Source: Sorghum bicolor (lineage: Eukaryota; Streptophyta; Magnoliopsida; Poales; Poaceae). From it: 64,000 nt of DNA. Each line of letters starts with the position of its first letter. The first letter of the stretch is position 1. Made by a program: the position numbers and the translations under genes. The notes beneath the pieces were generated by a model, which had not been told where the DNA came from, did no database searches, and worked only from the letters and a program-made list of their open reading frames with translations. Shown piece after piece: positions 44,214 through 57,056 of the stretch. The stretch is taken from contig NC_012874.2 of assembly GCF_000003195.3 (NCBI RefSeq), positions 57,964,600-58,028,599 of the forward strand. Direction: 5' to 3'.

Positions 44214-44593
44214 AGTATAAGCAATTACTAGATCTTAAGACACTATGGCTGTAGCTGAACTCTAAAATTCAGCAAATTATCAGAGTAGGCAGTGCCTATA
44301 TTTTAAAAATAGGTGAAAAAATATGTGTTCCACGCATGAAAAGTTTCAGTAACCAACATTTAACTAACAGTCCAACAACTTGACACTTCATGAGACCAAA
44401 GCTGGAAGGATATAGTTTTTAAATGGTTTATAAATAATATTAGCGGCCGCTTGATAGTAACTACTCCCGTGAGTATAAAACATGCACATATCCTCTATTA
44501 TACTTCTGTTGTTACAGCTTTGGCTTCTAGGTTTGAAGTAGTAATGGGTACCATCTGATCCAATAAACCTTTGTCATGTACTGATGTTGCAGG

Positions 44594-46600
44594 TGAAAGC
44601 CCTAGTTTGGTTTTGGATAATTGATGAAACCCTAGTACTAACCTCTATACTAAGTGTGTGTAGACTTAATGAGGTTGGTACATGTCAAGTGATGGAGCAA
44701 GTGATGATCATGGTGATGATGGTGATGACCACAAGATGATCAAGTGCTCAACTTGAAAAGAAGAAAGAGAAAAACAAAACCCTATGGAGATCAAGGCAAA
44801 GGTATTGCTTAGGGTTTTGGTTTTGGTGATCAAGACACCATAGAGGGTGTGATCACATTTAGGATAGATAGACGTACTATAAAGAGGGGAATTCTTTGGC
44901 TAAGTGGTTATCAAGTGCCACTAGGTGTCATTGTTCTTGTGCATGCATTTAGAACCTAGTGAGCTAACTTAACTCCTTCGAAGAAACTGATTGTGAAAAT
45001 GCTAACACACGTGCACATGTTGGTTTACACATTGTGGTATTGGAACACCTTGAGAAGGAGGTGGACTTTGAAAGGTAGAGAGAGGATGGGTTCCTCTCTC
45101 CCTCCCGTCGAGCTTGCGAGGCGGGATTCAGCGCTTTTCGAGAAAATGAAGTGCATATTTTCTATTGCGCCAGTGGGAAATTTGGAGAAGTCGCGGGAGT
45201 GTTTCTCGCTGAGAAAACACTCACCGGACGCTGGCTTCTGGAGCACCGGACGCTGAGTCTGAGCGTCCGGTGCAGACAGTGCCTGGCCCAGCTAGGGTAA
45301 GGCACCGGACGCTGGCTTGAGCGTCCGGTGGTGCGCGTCCGGTGTGCGGGCGTTTTGCGACTCTCTCTGCGCATGGGTCCGGTGAGCACCGGATGCTACC
45401 GGTGCTTAGCGTCCGGTGACCCTGCGAGTTTGCTGAGCTCTCTACACATGAGTTCGGTGTGCACCGGACGCGTCCGGTGCTAACTTGCTCAGCGTCCGGT
45501 GCACTGCAGGTGACCGTTAGACTCTGACACGTCCGGTGCTAACTTGCTCAGCGTCCGGTGCACTGCAGGTGACAGTTAGACTCTGACACGAGCGTTTCAA
45601 AAGGCGACACGTGGCTGACGTTGGAGCACCGGACGTAGGTGCTGAGCATCCGGTGCCCCTTTAAGAGCGTCCGGTGACCCCGAGTTTTGCCCAGTGAAAG
45701 AGCCAACGGCTCTATTTGTTTGAGGGGCTATATATACGCGTTTGGCCAGCTTAGGGCTTACTTTTTTGGCATTCTAACATACTTGACATCCTTGTGAGCC
45801 TAAGCAAACACCTCCCACTCATCTCCTTCATATATTATACATCTTTGTGAGATTGGGAGTGTTTCCAAGTGTATTTGCTTGAGTGATTGCATCTAGTGGC
45901 ACTTGGGGATCATTCTAGCTGCGGTTTTCTTGTTACTCTTAGTGGTTGCCGCCACCTAGACGGCTTGGAGCAGCGGAGGAGGATTGGCACGAGTTGGTGA
46001 TTGTTCGTGGCCATCTCCCGGTGATTGTGAGGGGTCTTGTACCTTCCCCGACTGAGAGCCGAAAGGTAACTCTAGTGGATTGCTCGTGTCATTGAGTTAC
46101 CTCACTTGTGGGTAGGTTCTTGTGGTGTCCTAGTGAGGACGAGGTTCGTGCTACACCTCTTAGCCACCGAACCACCAAGTGTTGGTCGACACAACGGGAA
46201 CGTAGCGTGCCGGCAAGCACGTGAACCTCGGGAGAAAAATCGGTGTCTCAATTGTGTTTGATTAGCATTCTCCCTGTGCTTGATTGTTTATATTGGTGAT
46301 TGGTTCATCCCCTACTCGGTGGTATAATTATCTCATCCACTCTTTTACATTCCCGCAAACTAGAGTAGCTTACTTACTTATATAGAAACTTTAGGTAGCT
46401 TTCTAGTGTAAGTAGTGACATAGCTCTTGTGTGCCTAGTGATTATATCGACTAGAATTGTTGGATAGGTGGCTTGCAAACACCCCATTAGAGCTAGAGCA
46501 AAAGCTTCGCTTTGTTATTTACTAACCTCTTGCTCTAGTGAGTTTGTAGAATTTTTAAATAGGCTATTCACCCCCCCTCTAGCCATATTAGGACCTTTCA
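44594..46600 (+). mobile_element. Solo LTR, probably copia, 2007 bp
   Basis: TGAAAGCCC...GACCTTTCA with an exact 5-bp target duplication GCAGG (44589-44593 and 46601-46605). The end CACCCCCCCTCTAGCC...GGACCTTTCA is the familiar end of large grass copia LTRs. A TATA box GCTATATATACGCG lies at about 45727. An array of CCGG-centred motifs (45218-45690) precedes it. Confidence 0.9.
45218..45690 (+). repeat. Array of CACCGGACGC / GCGTCCGGTG motifs in the LTR
   Basis: At least fifteen copies in both orientations over 470 bp, including a 58-bp tandem duplication (CGTCCGGTGCTAACTTGCTC ... CTCTGACAC, about 45470 and 45529). The block ends about 40 bp before the LTR TATA box. Confidence 0.9.
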
Positions 46601-46902
46601 GCAGGTACCAACCAGATTGCAATAGACTTGATAAAAAGCATAAGGGTTATTTTTCAATTTAGTTCTCCACTTATTCCTATCTGTTATTCCTAACCGTCAA
46701 CCATTAGAAATGAGCTGGCCACAGGCACACGGCGGCCATTGAACTGTCGTCAGGAAAACATTCCTGTCGGCTGGCTGTTACTGTCGATCTGTTCCTGTCG
46801 GTGTTTTCCTGACAGTTTTCTGACAGGAACATAATTCCTAACGGTTTTGCAGAATTCTCTGATGGTTTTTGGCCGTGAGGAAAAACCTCTAGTGTGGTAG
46901 TG

Positions 46903-47464
46903 AGGCTAAATTTGGGGAGTGGAGGGGGCAGATCTAGGTGTGGGGCTAGCAACCACCCCCATGATTGTCTCTGCTTAAATAGAGAGGGATAGAGGAAGAG
47001 AGGAGAAGGGGTGGTTAGGCGGCACAACTATAACCAGACTAGCCACACAAGGTGTTTGGCGTGATTTGGGCAGATATCACTCTATTCCATTTGGCACAAC
47101 TAGCTCCATGTTATCCCAGTGCTAGCACTGCAGCATGGGTGGAGCCACCGTTGCATGTGTCACGCCATGCATGTTGGCCTGACTTAGGTGTTCAGCCGCG
47201 TCGTGTCCTGTGAAATCAAAGGTTGGCTTCCTACAAATCTAGTTAGTGATGAATTATTTTTAATAAAATACTAGTTTTTAAAGGGTTGGATTTAACACCA
47301 TTTATACCTACGGGGCTGGCTTCTAAAGTTATATAGATATTTTTTTTACAAATAGGCTTAAAAGATTCATCTCTGGCTACAGTGTTCCTTTTCCAAATTT
47401 TGTCACCAGTATCATATACAAACAAAAGTGCTACAGTGTCTCTTTAAAAAAAATTCGGAACTAC
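46903..47464. other. Intergenic, no gene recognised
   Basis: Contains a purine-rich GAGAGGGATAGAGGAAGAGAGG stretch near 46980 and MITE-like scraps (AGGCTTAAAAGATTCATCTC, GTGCTACAGTGTC) at 47355-47436. Confidence 0.5.
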
Positions 47465-47668
47465 TCCCTTCGTCCCAAAAAGTGTGTCGTTTTAGGTTTT
47501 CGTGCCACAAATTTGACTCGATTTGTAGAAAATATGTGCAACTAAATAAATTTGTTAAAAAACTAGACGTAAAGATCTTTCCGATGATACTAATTATATA
47601 CTATAAATATTAATATTTTTACTATATATTTAGTTAAAGTTATTTCTTACGAAGGCAAACGACACTTA
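47465..47668. mobile_element. Stowaway MITE, right end missing
   Basis: TA then CTCCCTTCGTCCCAAAAAG, the Stowaway end, and a typical interior (GACTCGATTTGTAG, AAACGACACTT). The right inverted end is absent; the next element starts exactly where it should be. Confidence 0.75.
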
Positions 47669-48244
47669 AAGCATCTCCAACAGTTATACAATTGGACTGT
47701 GCATTTTAGAAATTTGCTAAAAATCTTAAAAATTGCTCTCCAACCGTTATGTATTTGACTTATGTATTTTGGCAAACTTGGCATTTGATAGACCAAACTT
47801 AGCATTTTTGCATAGGCACAATAGCTTGGCAATTTTGATATCCCGAGTTTCCTGGACTCCTTGTAATTATCGTGCGCGACCTCCCCACGCGCTGCGGTAG
47901 TTTTCCGCGAGGACTCCTCCCCGCACGAACTCTTCTTTCCCCCGCGCCGCCGTCTCCTTTCTTCACGCCGCCTTTTTTCTTTCCCCGTGCGCAACTAGGA
48001 GATACGATCCATCGCCGCGTTCTCTCCTTGGCGGCGACGGACGACGAAAATTCTCACGCAGAGGAAAAATCTCGCGCGAAGCGCGCCAAACAAAAAAAAA
48101 AGATCCCGAACAAAAATAGTTAAGTCCACTATTTTGAAAAATGCCAAGTCAAAAATGTCAAATACTTAAAGATAAACTTATTTTTTCTTTGGCAAAATAT
48201 TTAGAGACTTGGTAAACTCTAAATTCCAATTGTCCGAGATGCTC
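47669..48244. mobile_element. PIF/Harbinger-like non-autonomous transposon, 576 bp
   Basis: Ends AAGCATCTCCAACAG...CAATTGG and, reversed, GAGCATCTCGGACAATTGG; flanked by TTA (47666-47668 and 48245-48247). The GC-rich interior 47870-48060 differs from the AT-rich ends and may be captured host sequence. Confidence 0.65.
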
Positions 48245-48349
48245 TTATGAGAGAGTAGGCAAAATCGCTACCAGACTCCCGTCCTCTGCTCGAGGGTCGC
48301 AGCAGCAGCACCCCACGGCGCCGCCGTTGTACTTTTGCGCTTTTCAGCA

Positions 48350-48357
48350 CATATAAA
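48350..48357 (+). promoter_or_regulatory. TATA box of the F-box gene
   Basis: CATATAAA about 48 bp before the ATG at 48405, leaving room for only a short leader of some 20 bases. Confidence 0.55.
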
Positions 48358-48404
48358 CCGGCAAGAGCAAAGGGAGCATCGGTGGCTTTGGATTAGATCT
48401 GGGG

Positions 48405-51400
48405 ATGGCGGACATGGGGAAACCTCAGCAGATGGAGGTGCGCAACCATGATGCGATAACTGGTATGCCTCCTGTTCGTCCCATGGTTTATACGACGAAG
48501 GTTGCTGAAATTATGTGCATAGATCTGTATTTCCTCCCTTGTGACAGTTGTGGTTATGAAACCCTTAAATCCTACTACCTCCGTTCTGAATTGAAAATCG
48601 ATTTGGCTTTTCTATATACATGAATTTTCCCATGCATCTGGATGTGTATGTTAGATGGCAAGCTTACAATTTGGGATGGAGGGAGTAGTTCCTTACAGTT
48701 TATTGTTAAGCAAGATTTTGGTTACCGAACCTACATGGCTTGTGCAGCTAGCCAGCTGCAGCTGCCACTTCATGCCAGTTTCCCTTCTGTATCATGAGTT
48801 CATGACCTATCTGATATTCTGATTTCCAGGTGAGGGGTCGTCCTGTTCGGCTGCTGAAATAAAGCCTGATTCTCACTGCGGCGAAATAGTTGGATCGCAG
48901 GTCCAGCTTCCAGAGGTATGTGATGAGATCTTTATAGTGATTGCCTATGTAATTTTAAGTGTGGGAAACAAAAATTCAGTGTTCACTGCTAGAGCTAGGT
49001 AGATTTTGGATTATAGGAATTTGTTGGTCCATCACTCCATCTGATATCCAGTGAACGCTATCAAGTCTAGAGTTCCTTTGCAAGTTGAAGGGTCTGTGTA
49101 TCCAAGGTGTGATTGTGACCCTCCTCAAGTGGGTATGGCTATGGGTTATGATTTCATCATTAAAAGATGGGGATGCCTGAGGTTATGGGCAGTTAAAAAA
49201 ACAGTATATGATTGTTAACAAAAAGTAAACATGACTACATAATTCGATAGGATGTTCCACGTACTTTTCATTTCAACAAAGGAAGCATTATTACTACATC
49301 TATTTTGCGGTGTTTATTATTTATTTCATGCTTGTGCAGGACATTCTTCATCGGATACACGCCCTTATGCCAATGCGAGATGCTGCTCAGGCTGCCTGCG
49401 TGTCTCTTGCTTTCCTGCGTTCTTGGAGATGCTATCCCAATCTCATCATTTCTGTTGATTCACTATGCATAAATGAATATGGATCTCGGTATGATGAATT
49501 AACAACAGATTTTATCACTAGAGTTGAGCACATTATGCAGAATCACTCTGGCATGGGAGTGAAGGAATTTAGACTACAAAGCTACCCTTGTTCCACTATA
49601 GATCCCAGTTATCTTGATCACTGGATTCAAGTTGCCATGACACCTGGGATTAAAGAGTTTGAACTATCATTGTTTGAAATTGGTGACATCAAGTACAGTT
49701 TTCCATGTTCTCTTTTATCTACTGAGAGGGGAAGCTCCATTCAGTCTTTGATGCTTTCTGGGTGTTCTATTCACTCCACGGCACAAGTTGGTTGCATGAG
49801 TAGCCTGACAAATTTGAATTTGTATGAGGTCGACATCAGTGGCGAGGAACTATTATGTTTTCTGTCCAATTCTTGTGCTTTGGAGAAAATTTCCCTTTCA
49901 AACTGCAATAATATAATTTGCTTGGAGATACCTAGTCAGCTTCAAAAGCTTAATATCCTGAGCGTGTTGGACTGCCAAATGCTGGAGATGATTGACAGCA
50001 ATGCCCCAAATCTCTCAACTTTCTCCTGTACAGGACACCAAATACATATCTCACTTGGACATGCATTGCAAGTGAAGGAAATAAGATTTGACTGTCACTA
50101 TTCATCCAATGCACTTTATTACGCTATTACCAATCTTCCATTCATTGTGCCAAATCTCCAAACTCTATTTCTGTCAACTATTGATGAGGTAAGTTTTATG
50201 CTTGCGAATTAAGCCATTTTTTATGGCAGCAAAGTGCCATAGAATAGTTGTATGTTCGCAGTACTCAATAAATAATATTTTGTGCATGACTAACCTTTGG
50301 ATATCTCTGTCTTCAGACTATCAATACACCAATGACGTTAGGCAAATTCCTCCAGCTGAAGTTCCTGGAGATTACATTGTCTGCTTCAAATTTTTCTCCA
50401 GACTTCGACTTTAGCTCCCTGGTATCTTTTCTTGATGCATCTCCTGCCTTGGAGACGTTCATCTTACGTGTAAGTCTTCATTTACCTCTGAAAAAGCTGC
50501 CCATGATGAAAACAAAATTAGCAATTATCTGTGGTACTTGTTTCTGAACCTAGCTGTCTCAGATTGAGACACCTGACAGTTCAGATTTTTCTGTTTCTCA
50601 AATGTGCAGAAGATCTACTTATCATTTCATTAATATAAGAGAGGAGAGAAACACAAGAGTGGAAGAGAAAACTCTCTCCCACCCAAAGACAGACCCAGAC
50701 ACAAGCTTACAGAAATACACCCAAACACACATAAGGATAAACTAAGTGGTTGTTTGGATCTCTAAAATATAAACATGTTTGCGCTTAACGAGTTTTAATC
50801 AGTTTTTAAGAAAACCCAGTTTTAGGTAGTTATGTCAGTTTGCATGTGTTTTATTAAAGATATGTTTGGATCTGCTAACCGCAAAAACAGTGAGACGAGA
50901 AAATCATGGTTATCCAATACACGTTCTCAGAAAAACGCTCAGGAGTCGTTTTTTACTAATACGCGTTTTTTGGGTTTTGTGAAAATTGGGTTTTCCTTCT
51001 ACGGGAGTTTGTTGGGTGATCCAAACAATTTTTTAGGAGCAGTGTAAAGCACATTTTATGGAAGTTTTTTTTTTTTGTAAAACTGGAGATCCAAACAACC
51101 CCTAAAAGAAAGACAGCCTCAATCAAGAGGGGGAAAAAACAGAACAGGGGACAAGAAACTCCAGAACTAGAAATCACATAACCACAGAAATCACATAACC
51201 ACATTAAGCTCCTGGAGATCTTTCTCTTTGGCTGAGCACCAGAGGACACACTCATCTGCATAAGATTGTCCAGACATTTGGCCTTGTCTTATTAAAATCA
51301 CATTCATTCCAGTGCTTCCAGATTTCCCATGCTACTAGAATGATGATGAGTTTAGTCCTTTCCTGATTTCCTTTGGCAAATTTTTGATTGCCTGGTCGGG

Positions 51401-51985
51401 TTCAGCTTTCTAGCACAAAGCATTTGAAAAAGTGGAAACCAAGTATTACTTGCTGATTGGGAACTGGATTTTACTTGTTGCTGGATATTTCCTTAGCCAT
51501 GGTTGTTACAAGTGAATTACATGTTTGTGGCGAAGATTGGTGTATCCAGTCTAACTGAACCTTTTAGTTATCATGGAAGAGACACTGACTTTATTCCTGT
51601 GCAGATTTCGATGCCAACCATTAGGCACGATTCAATTCTCGAAGATCCTGATGGTGATTCCTCACTACTACAATGCCTCTCAGATTGCTACCACGACAAC
51701 CTCAAGAATGTGATGATAACAGGGTTTTGCTCCGCAAAGAGCATGGTCCAGCTCACTATCCACATTATGCAGAAAGCAAGGTCGCTAGACTGTCTTACGT
51801 TAGACACTACCCGTGGCCATGACAGGAGGTTTGCCAACATTGATAGGTGCTGGCCACTCACTGAGGAGGCACTTGTAGAGGCTGGAAAGGCTCGTGTTGC
51901 CATTGAAAGATACATTGAGGCAGGAGTGCCCCCATCTGTGAACCTGAAGATTATCGAGCCGTGCAGCAAGTGCACATACAGATAA
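48405..51985 (+). CDS. F-box/LRR (FBD-associated type) protein
   Basis: Five exons with canonical GT-AG borders and matching phases: 48405-48462, 48830-48915, 49340-50188, 50317-50469, 51605-51985. Together they give 1527 bases, 508 residues plus stop. The F-box spans the exon 2/3 junction at about residues 46-85 (LPEDILHRIHALMPMRDAAQ, then CVSLAFLRSWRCYPNL), the segment that would bind SKP1 in an SCF ubiquitin ligase. Residues about 120-400 show leucine-rich repeat spacing (SSLTNLNLYEVDISGEELL, LEKISLSNCNNI, LKFLEITLSASNF) that would select the substrate. The C-terminus (MIQKARSLDCLTLDTTRG) resembles the end of grass F-box/LRR proteins. Intron 4 (1135 bp) holds a MITE. AATAAA follows the stop by about 20 bases. 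The substrate is unknown; the family is large in grasses. Confidence 0.87.
50746..51102. mobile_element. Tourist-type MITE in intron 4 of the F-box gene
   Basis: 357 bp, ends GTGGTTGTTTGGATCTC and, reversed, GGGGTTGTTTGGATCTC, flanked by TAA (50743-50745, 51103-51105). Confidence 0.88.
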
Positions 51986-52003
51986 ACGATGGAGGTTCAC
52001 ATG

Positions 52004-52009
52004 AATAAA
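52004..52009 (+). terminator. Possible polyadenylation signal of the F-box gene
   Basis: AATAAA 19 bases after the TAA. Plant signals are loose, and this is close to the stop, so the real cleavage site may use a later one. Confidence 0.35.
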
Positions 52010-53420
52010 GCCCTTATGTGCACGAATTTAATGTTTTGACGTTTTGTTGACTTGTTAAAAGAGACTAAACTTTGCACCCCTGCGGGATAGATGGCTCAAT
52101 AGTACTATTTATCTACTTATTATAACAGTTAATCTAATGTGCCTTTCTCATAAGTTTTGTGGTGCCATATCGTAATGCTGTGTTATGATGATAGTATGTG
52201 AGTTGTGAGATTCTTGTAGCGTTTATTAATAGAATAGGAAAGCACTGAAGCTTTCGTGTTATCATTGGACAGTGCAGATGAGTTTTCTATCTTCCCCCTG
52301 AAAAATGCTTTTTTGTTTGGATCCCTGCAATCTGGACATCTGGTAACTTCATATTACCTGCTGTACCTGTGCAATCTACGTAGTTGTCTGCTAGAAGCAT
52401 TTGCTAGAGCTCGTTCGCTTGTTTGAAAAGTTACGACTGTGTTCGTTGATTTGTTGTGAGAGAAAAATACTGCTGAATAGATGAGTACTGCTAAATAGAT
52501 CTCTTGAGTGTAATGACATTGCGCTCCATATCTGGACCATGGCATTGCGCTGGCGCAGGGTGTAATGACAAGTCTGATGATCTCTTGAGTACCACCATTG
52601 TACGAAGTGACTTCCAAGCTCACCTCTCGTTACTGTTCATTTGGTTGGGGGTAATTGAAAGCAGGAATAGAAGTCTAGAGATAATTGAAAGTAAGAATGA
52701 GAGTCTAGAGATAGGAGTTTACAAAATTTTTTATTTAAAATTTTTTATTTGTTTTATATGGGAATGAGACTTTTAGTGGGAAGGAGAAGGGAAATTTAGA
52801 GGGTCAACTCTCACTAATCAATTCCCTAGAGGAGGGGTGATAATTTGGTCGGAGTTGTTTTCTTAATAAAAGAAAAGTAGATCCTCATCGTTGATCATAT
52901 TTTGCCTTTACACTATTCTCACAACAAATCAGTATAAGCAGCAACATAAACCAAATTTTAGCGAAGCGAATTCTGGAATTCAACCCCCATAGGGACATAG
53001 GGGATATAAATTTCCTCTTTAATTCATTTTATTATTTACCTCTATGAACCAAACAAGAGTTAATTTTCCTCCTTAATTTTGTCTATCAATTCCCACCACA
53101 AATTGACATGCCTCTTTTCACGTAGTTGCCAAACAGGTTGATTACCAAATTTGCCATACCAAGGATTTGACAAGCCATGGTTTTGGTTAATGATTGGTTG
53201 GCTACTAAAAGTTGCCAACTTCTCACAATTATCTTGTCAAATGTTTGGTAAATTTTTTACCTATTTTTTGGCTTGCCAAATCTTTAGTACGATAAATTTT
53301 GGTAGCGAATTAATCAGGCTCTTAATTCCGTCTATCAACTCACGCCACTAATCCATACTTTTTTGAGTTTTTTTTAAGAATGAAGAGAATCCATACTTTT
53401 GCAGTGTTGTTAAAGAAATA
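52010..53420. other. Intergenic with MITE-like debris
   Basis: A short tandem duplication (ATTGAAAGYARGAAT...AGTCTAGAGAT at 52659 and 52684), a block bounded by TTCATTTGGTTGGGGG (52638) and GAACCAAACAAGAG (53046), and a palindrome-rich stretch at 53115-53330 with repeated TTGCCAAA/TTTGGTAA. No gene. Confidence 0.5.
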
Positions 53421-56400
53421 CTAGATCATTCAGCGCCCTTCGGGCGCCCTACAATGACTGAAAAAACAATATGTGAACAACAGATATACACTATGTTACG
53501 AAACACATTTATCGCTAATGTTTTAACTTAGAAGAAATGGAGCATCCACAAACAACGAACATGAGGGCTTCACAGCCGTTATGGTCCTGTTCAAGCACAT
53601 ACTACACAATCGTTCACTATATGCACGGCTTCTGTAGCCATTATGGTTCTATCTAGCCATACATCACATACCATGTCATTACAGTCCACGATCGGTATTC
53701 ATGACTACCAAACACTATAGTCGGTAGCTTAGAATGCCGATCCAAATACACTGGCGATCATTAGAGAGTACATATATAAAGTACCGAGAAACCAAAAGAG
53801 CATCCGTTGTCCAGCTTGTAGAGGCAAAAGCACCTTGATCATCCTTCTCCGATCAACTATCTTCAGTTGTGCACTGTAAACATAAGAGAATGAGGCGTAA
53901 TGTTGGGAGCCATAAATTGCAACTGGCACACGCCACGTAATTATGAGAATGACAACATGTTATTTCACACGAATAAAACATCTTAAGATAAATGTCTACA
54001 AAGATAATTCACCCAATTCGACCGGATAGGTATGGAACACTAAGTATTGCATCGGAATTAGAGTGCAAGTATGGGCATAGTCCAGATTTCATTTATAAAT
54101 CAAACGGACAGCTCCACTGTAGCAGTAACTGAGGTGTAGAGCATTTGATTTTTAAATTTGCATACTGACTAAACTACATATGGATACTTTATGCATAGAA
54201 TCAGACCATAACAGGAAAAAAGGAGCTTATAATTTTAGGCAACATGTACATCTTGGAGTCTGAGATTCTATGCAGAGATTCAAGTTTCTGAGATGAGCTA
54301 CTGGCATTAGTAATCTCACACTTTGGAAAAATAACACTATGCATTAACAACTTGATCCCATACAGCAAGAAACAGCCACATGCATATACATATAAGGATA
54401 CCATGCGATACACACGCGAAGAGCGAGTTCTAGAAGGAAACAGCCACATGCATATACATATAAGGGTACCATGTGATACACACGTGAATATACATAAAAT
54501 AGTTTTCAGCAATGCCAACCTTTTCCTATTCACATTTTTCAGTGTCTTGGTTTCCGAGTTGTCACGAACATCTTTGTTGGTATCTCCATCTAAGAAAAGT
54601 TTCTTCACAGATTTTTTGGGTGATGGGTGAGTTCTAGAAGGAAACAACCACATGCATACACATATAAGGATACCATGCGATACACACGTGAATATACATA
54701 TAAAATTGCTACGGGAACTTTAAAATTTTCAACATAATATGAAAAAATAGTGGATCAAAATAAACAGACAAATAGATTTTAATAGAGCTTAACAATATAA
54801 TATTCTGAGTCATATTTACATAAATAAGTGATTAGCCATGCATTGCAATGGAAGCAACACAAAGTTTAATAGGGAGTTGTTCATTGCTAATTCCAAATTA
54901 AGACAAGGGGGGATTATTTCCATGTGTTGCTAGATATACATTGCTACAGGAACAAAATAATAATGGCGCAAATCAAACCTAATTCAATAAGAGAAACAAA
55001 CACAGATAAGTGGTGATGCAAATCAAACCAATCTTGTGCAAATCTAGTTGCAGTGGGTGAATTCACAATTCAAAAATAATTTTGTAAGAGGTCTATACAT
55101 TGGAACTAATTTTTTGGTTCATATATCTATGTATAATCTACTCCTAATATTACATATTCTAGCTACTAAGTGCATTTTACATGCTCTGACCTGGCACCAG
55201 TACCTCCTGATCCCCAGCGCCACACTTGAGCAGTCCCACGTATACACCTCCGACCGCTGCCTGCACCCTCCTACGAGGCTCAAAATGTTATTTTATACTC
55301 ACTAAAGAGGGCGACATTATTCGTTTTCTAAAATTAAGAATTTAACACATGTGCATGCTAAACACACGCTGAATGCATGTCTAATATAGACATTGAATCA
55401 CTTAAGTATAATTTAATGGATGAAAATTTACCTCAAGGGCACCCATGGTCAAGAGCAGGATCATGATGAGATGGTGAAGGCAACAGAGCACCTGGGATTG
55501 ATGGGGAAGGTGTGCCTTGTATGAACCTTGCTCTTAGAAAGCAATGTTCGACATTTTGACCATAAATAATAGCGCAACACATTTTATTTCTATCCTGAGC
55601 TATACATTGCTATAAGGAGCATTTGTAGTGTGGTGATCTAAAGCAACCTGCTTACTGTAATGCAAGCAAAAAAAAACAAGTTGCCTGCTGCTTTCTACCA
55701 TCTAACAAGAGCCAGAGATAAACTCGTACATCTCATATGAGCAAGATCCGCAAGCAACTGGAGAAGTAAATTTAGACATCTCAATGCGATTTTCAAATCA
55801 GAACATCTAACAACACATAAAAGTATAAGATGCTACTCTCGCCTATATGCTTTATCAGAATATCTGAGGTTAAAATCTGATAGAGCATCGAAGTCATTAA
55901 TGGAGAGACCTGTAATAGACAAGATCTTTACTTACTGTAAGAATTTAAATAGCAGTAGAGCACACACACATCAGACAAGTGATACCGTTTGCCTACCTAA
56001 CCTTGATAGTGATCTTCTGCTATCAACCTGCATATAACATCAATGCCTACATGGTAGATTTTCTTGGAGCAAACTGCATACCCATTTATTACTAATGACT
56101 TAGATGGACATGCTTTGAAATAATCCCAACTTTCATGATGAAAGGTTTGAATTCAAAGGTATTGACAAAACATGGAAAATGAAAACTGGAATACCTAAGG
56201 GCCAGCAGAAATTCTATAAAATTTCAGGAAAGTGCAGGTTCAGTTATCAATAGGGATGACAAACACTTGCAATGTTGTAGATGCACATACAGTAGCAACA
56301 ACTCCAACCTCTACAAAACAGCACAACAATAGAAGAACAATAATACATAAATAAACATAAATATAATGAATAGGTAAGTTCAGGCTAGGCACAGTTAATC

Positions 56401-57056
56401 TGTCTACAAATTACCCAAAGGAATACCTAAAGCTATTAAAATGGGTATGTGAAAAGCAAGTAGCTCCACAAATATATGGAGAAGGCTTGTAAAGAGAGTT
56501 ATCACTATTGTGGTAAGAAAAATGCTAGAAAGAAAAGAACCTCACAAGTTCCCATATCTGAGCATCATTCCATTATTATACGACTCTATTTATATTTTAG
56601 TTTGGCTTAAGTGTCAGCTGAAGCTTAAAGCTGCTAGTTTTCCTTTACTTTGCACCAAAGAAAAGAGCGATTAGAAATTCAGAAATACAATGGAAAGGTT
56701 TAAAAACAAGGACGTGCCGCTGAGCTAGGAGCAAGGACGGCCGCGAGGCGGTGGGACGGCCGCGGCAACAGTAGAGGCGGCGGTACCATCCCTCTGCATG
56801 CAGTATCCGTGGGTGCTCCTCTCCGATTTCCCCCCATCCCACGTCTATTCTGAGGAGGAGGCGGCGGCAGCGGCGGGGGGCGGACATGAGAGAAGGGCTG
56901 AAGAGTTTGAGAGTCGAGTTAGGGTTTGTGACTGGGGGCTGGGAGCGGAATTGGGGACTACGGGTTGATTCAGAGAAGTCGAAGGACCTTTTTGCAAAAT
57001 AGGCAGCAACAAGTATCAACACGCCAGGAAGCCACCGATGCTTAGAATGTTGTGGT
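53421..57056 (-). mobile_element. Helitron-like element, minus strand
   Basis: On the minus strand the left border is GGGCGCCCGAAGGGCGCTGA ATGATCTAG: a stable hairpin followed after eight bases by CTAG and then T, the Helitron 3' signature. The interior is AT-rich with intron-like sequence; a GC-rich first-exon-like piece lies at the right (56645-57064). The right end is uncertain. Confidence 0.55.

Larger units (their letters stand above)
35023..46902 (+). mobile_element. Probable CACTA-type element, 11.9 kb including nested insertions
   Basis: Left end CACTACTAGAGACGGG (35023). The right end reversed is CACTACCACACTAGAGG (46902). Within the first 90 bases of each end, AAACCATCAGRGAAT-like strings occur at similar distance, and TCCTGTCGG / CTGACAGG units repeat near both ends. 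Flanks are TGG and AGG (3-bp duplication with one mismatch). Inside are host-gene-like pieces, a copia element and a solo LTR; no transposase was found, so it would be a non-autonomous derivative. Confidence 0.55.

Noticed and set aside
45218..45690. Satellite or CRISPR-like array
   Set aside because: Units are short, in both orientations and irregular, and lie wholly within a solo LTR defined by its target duplication.
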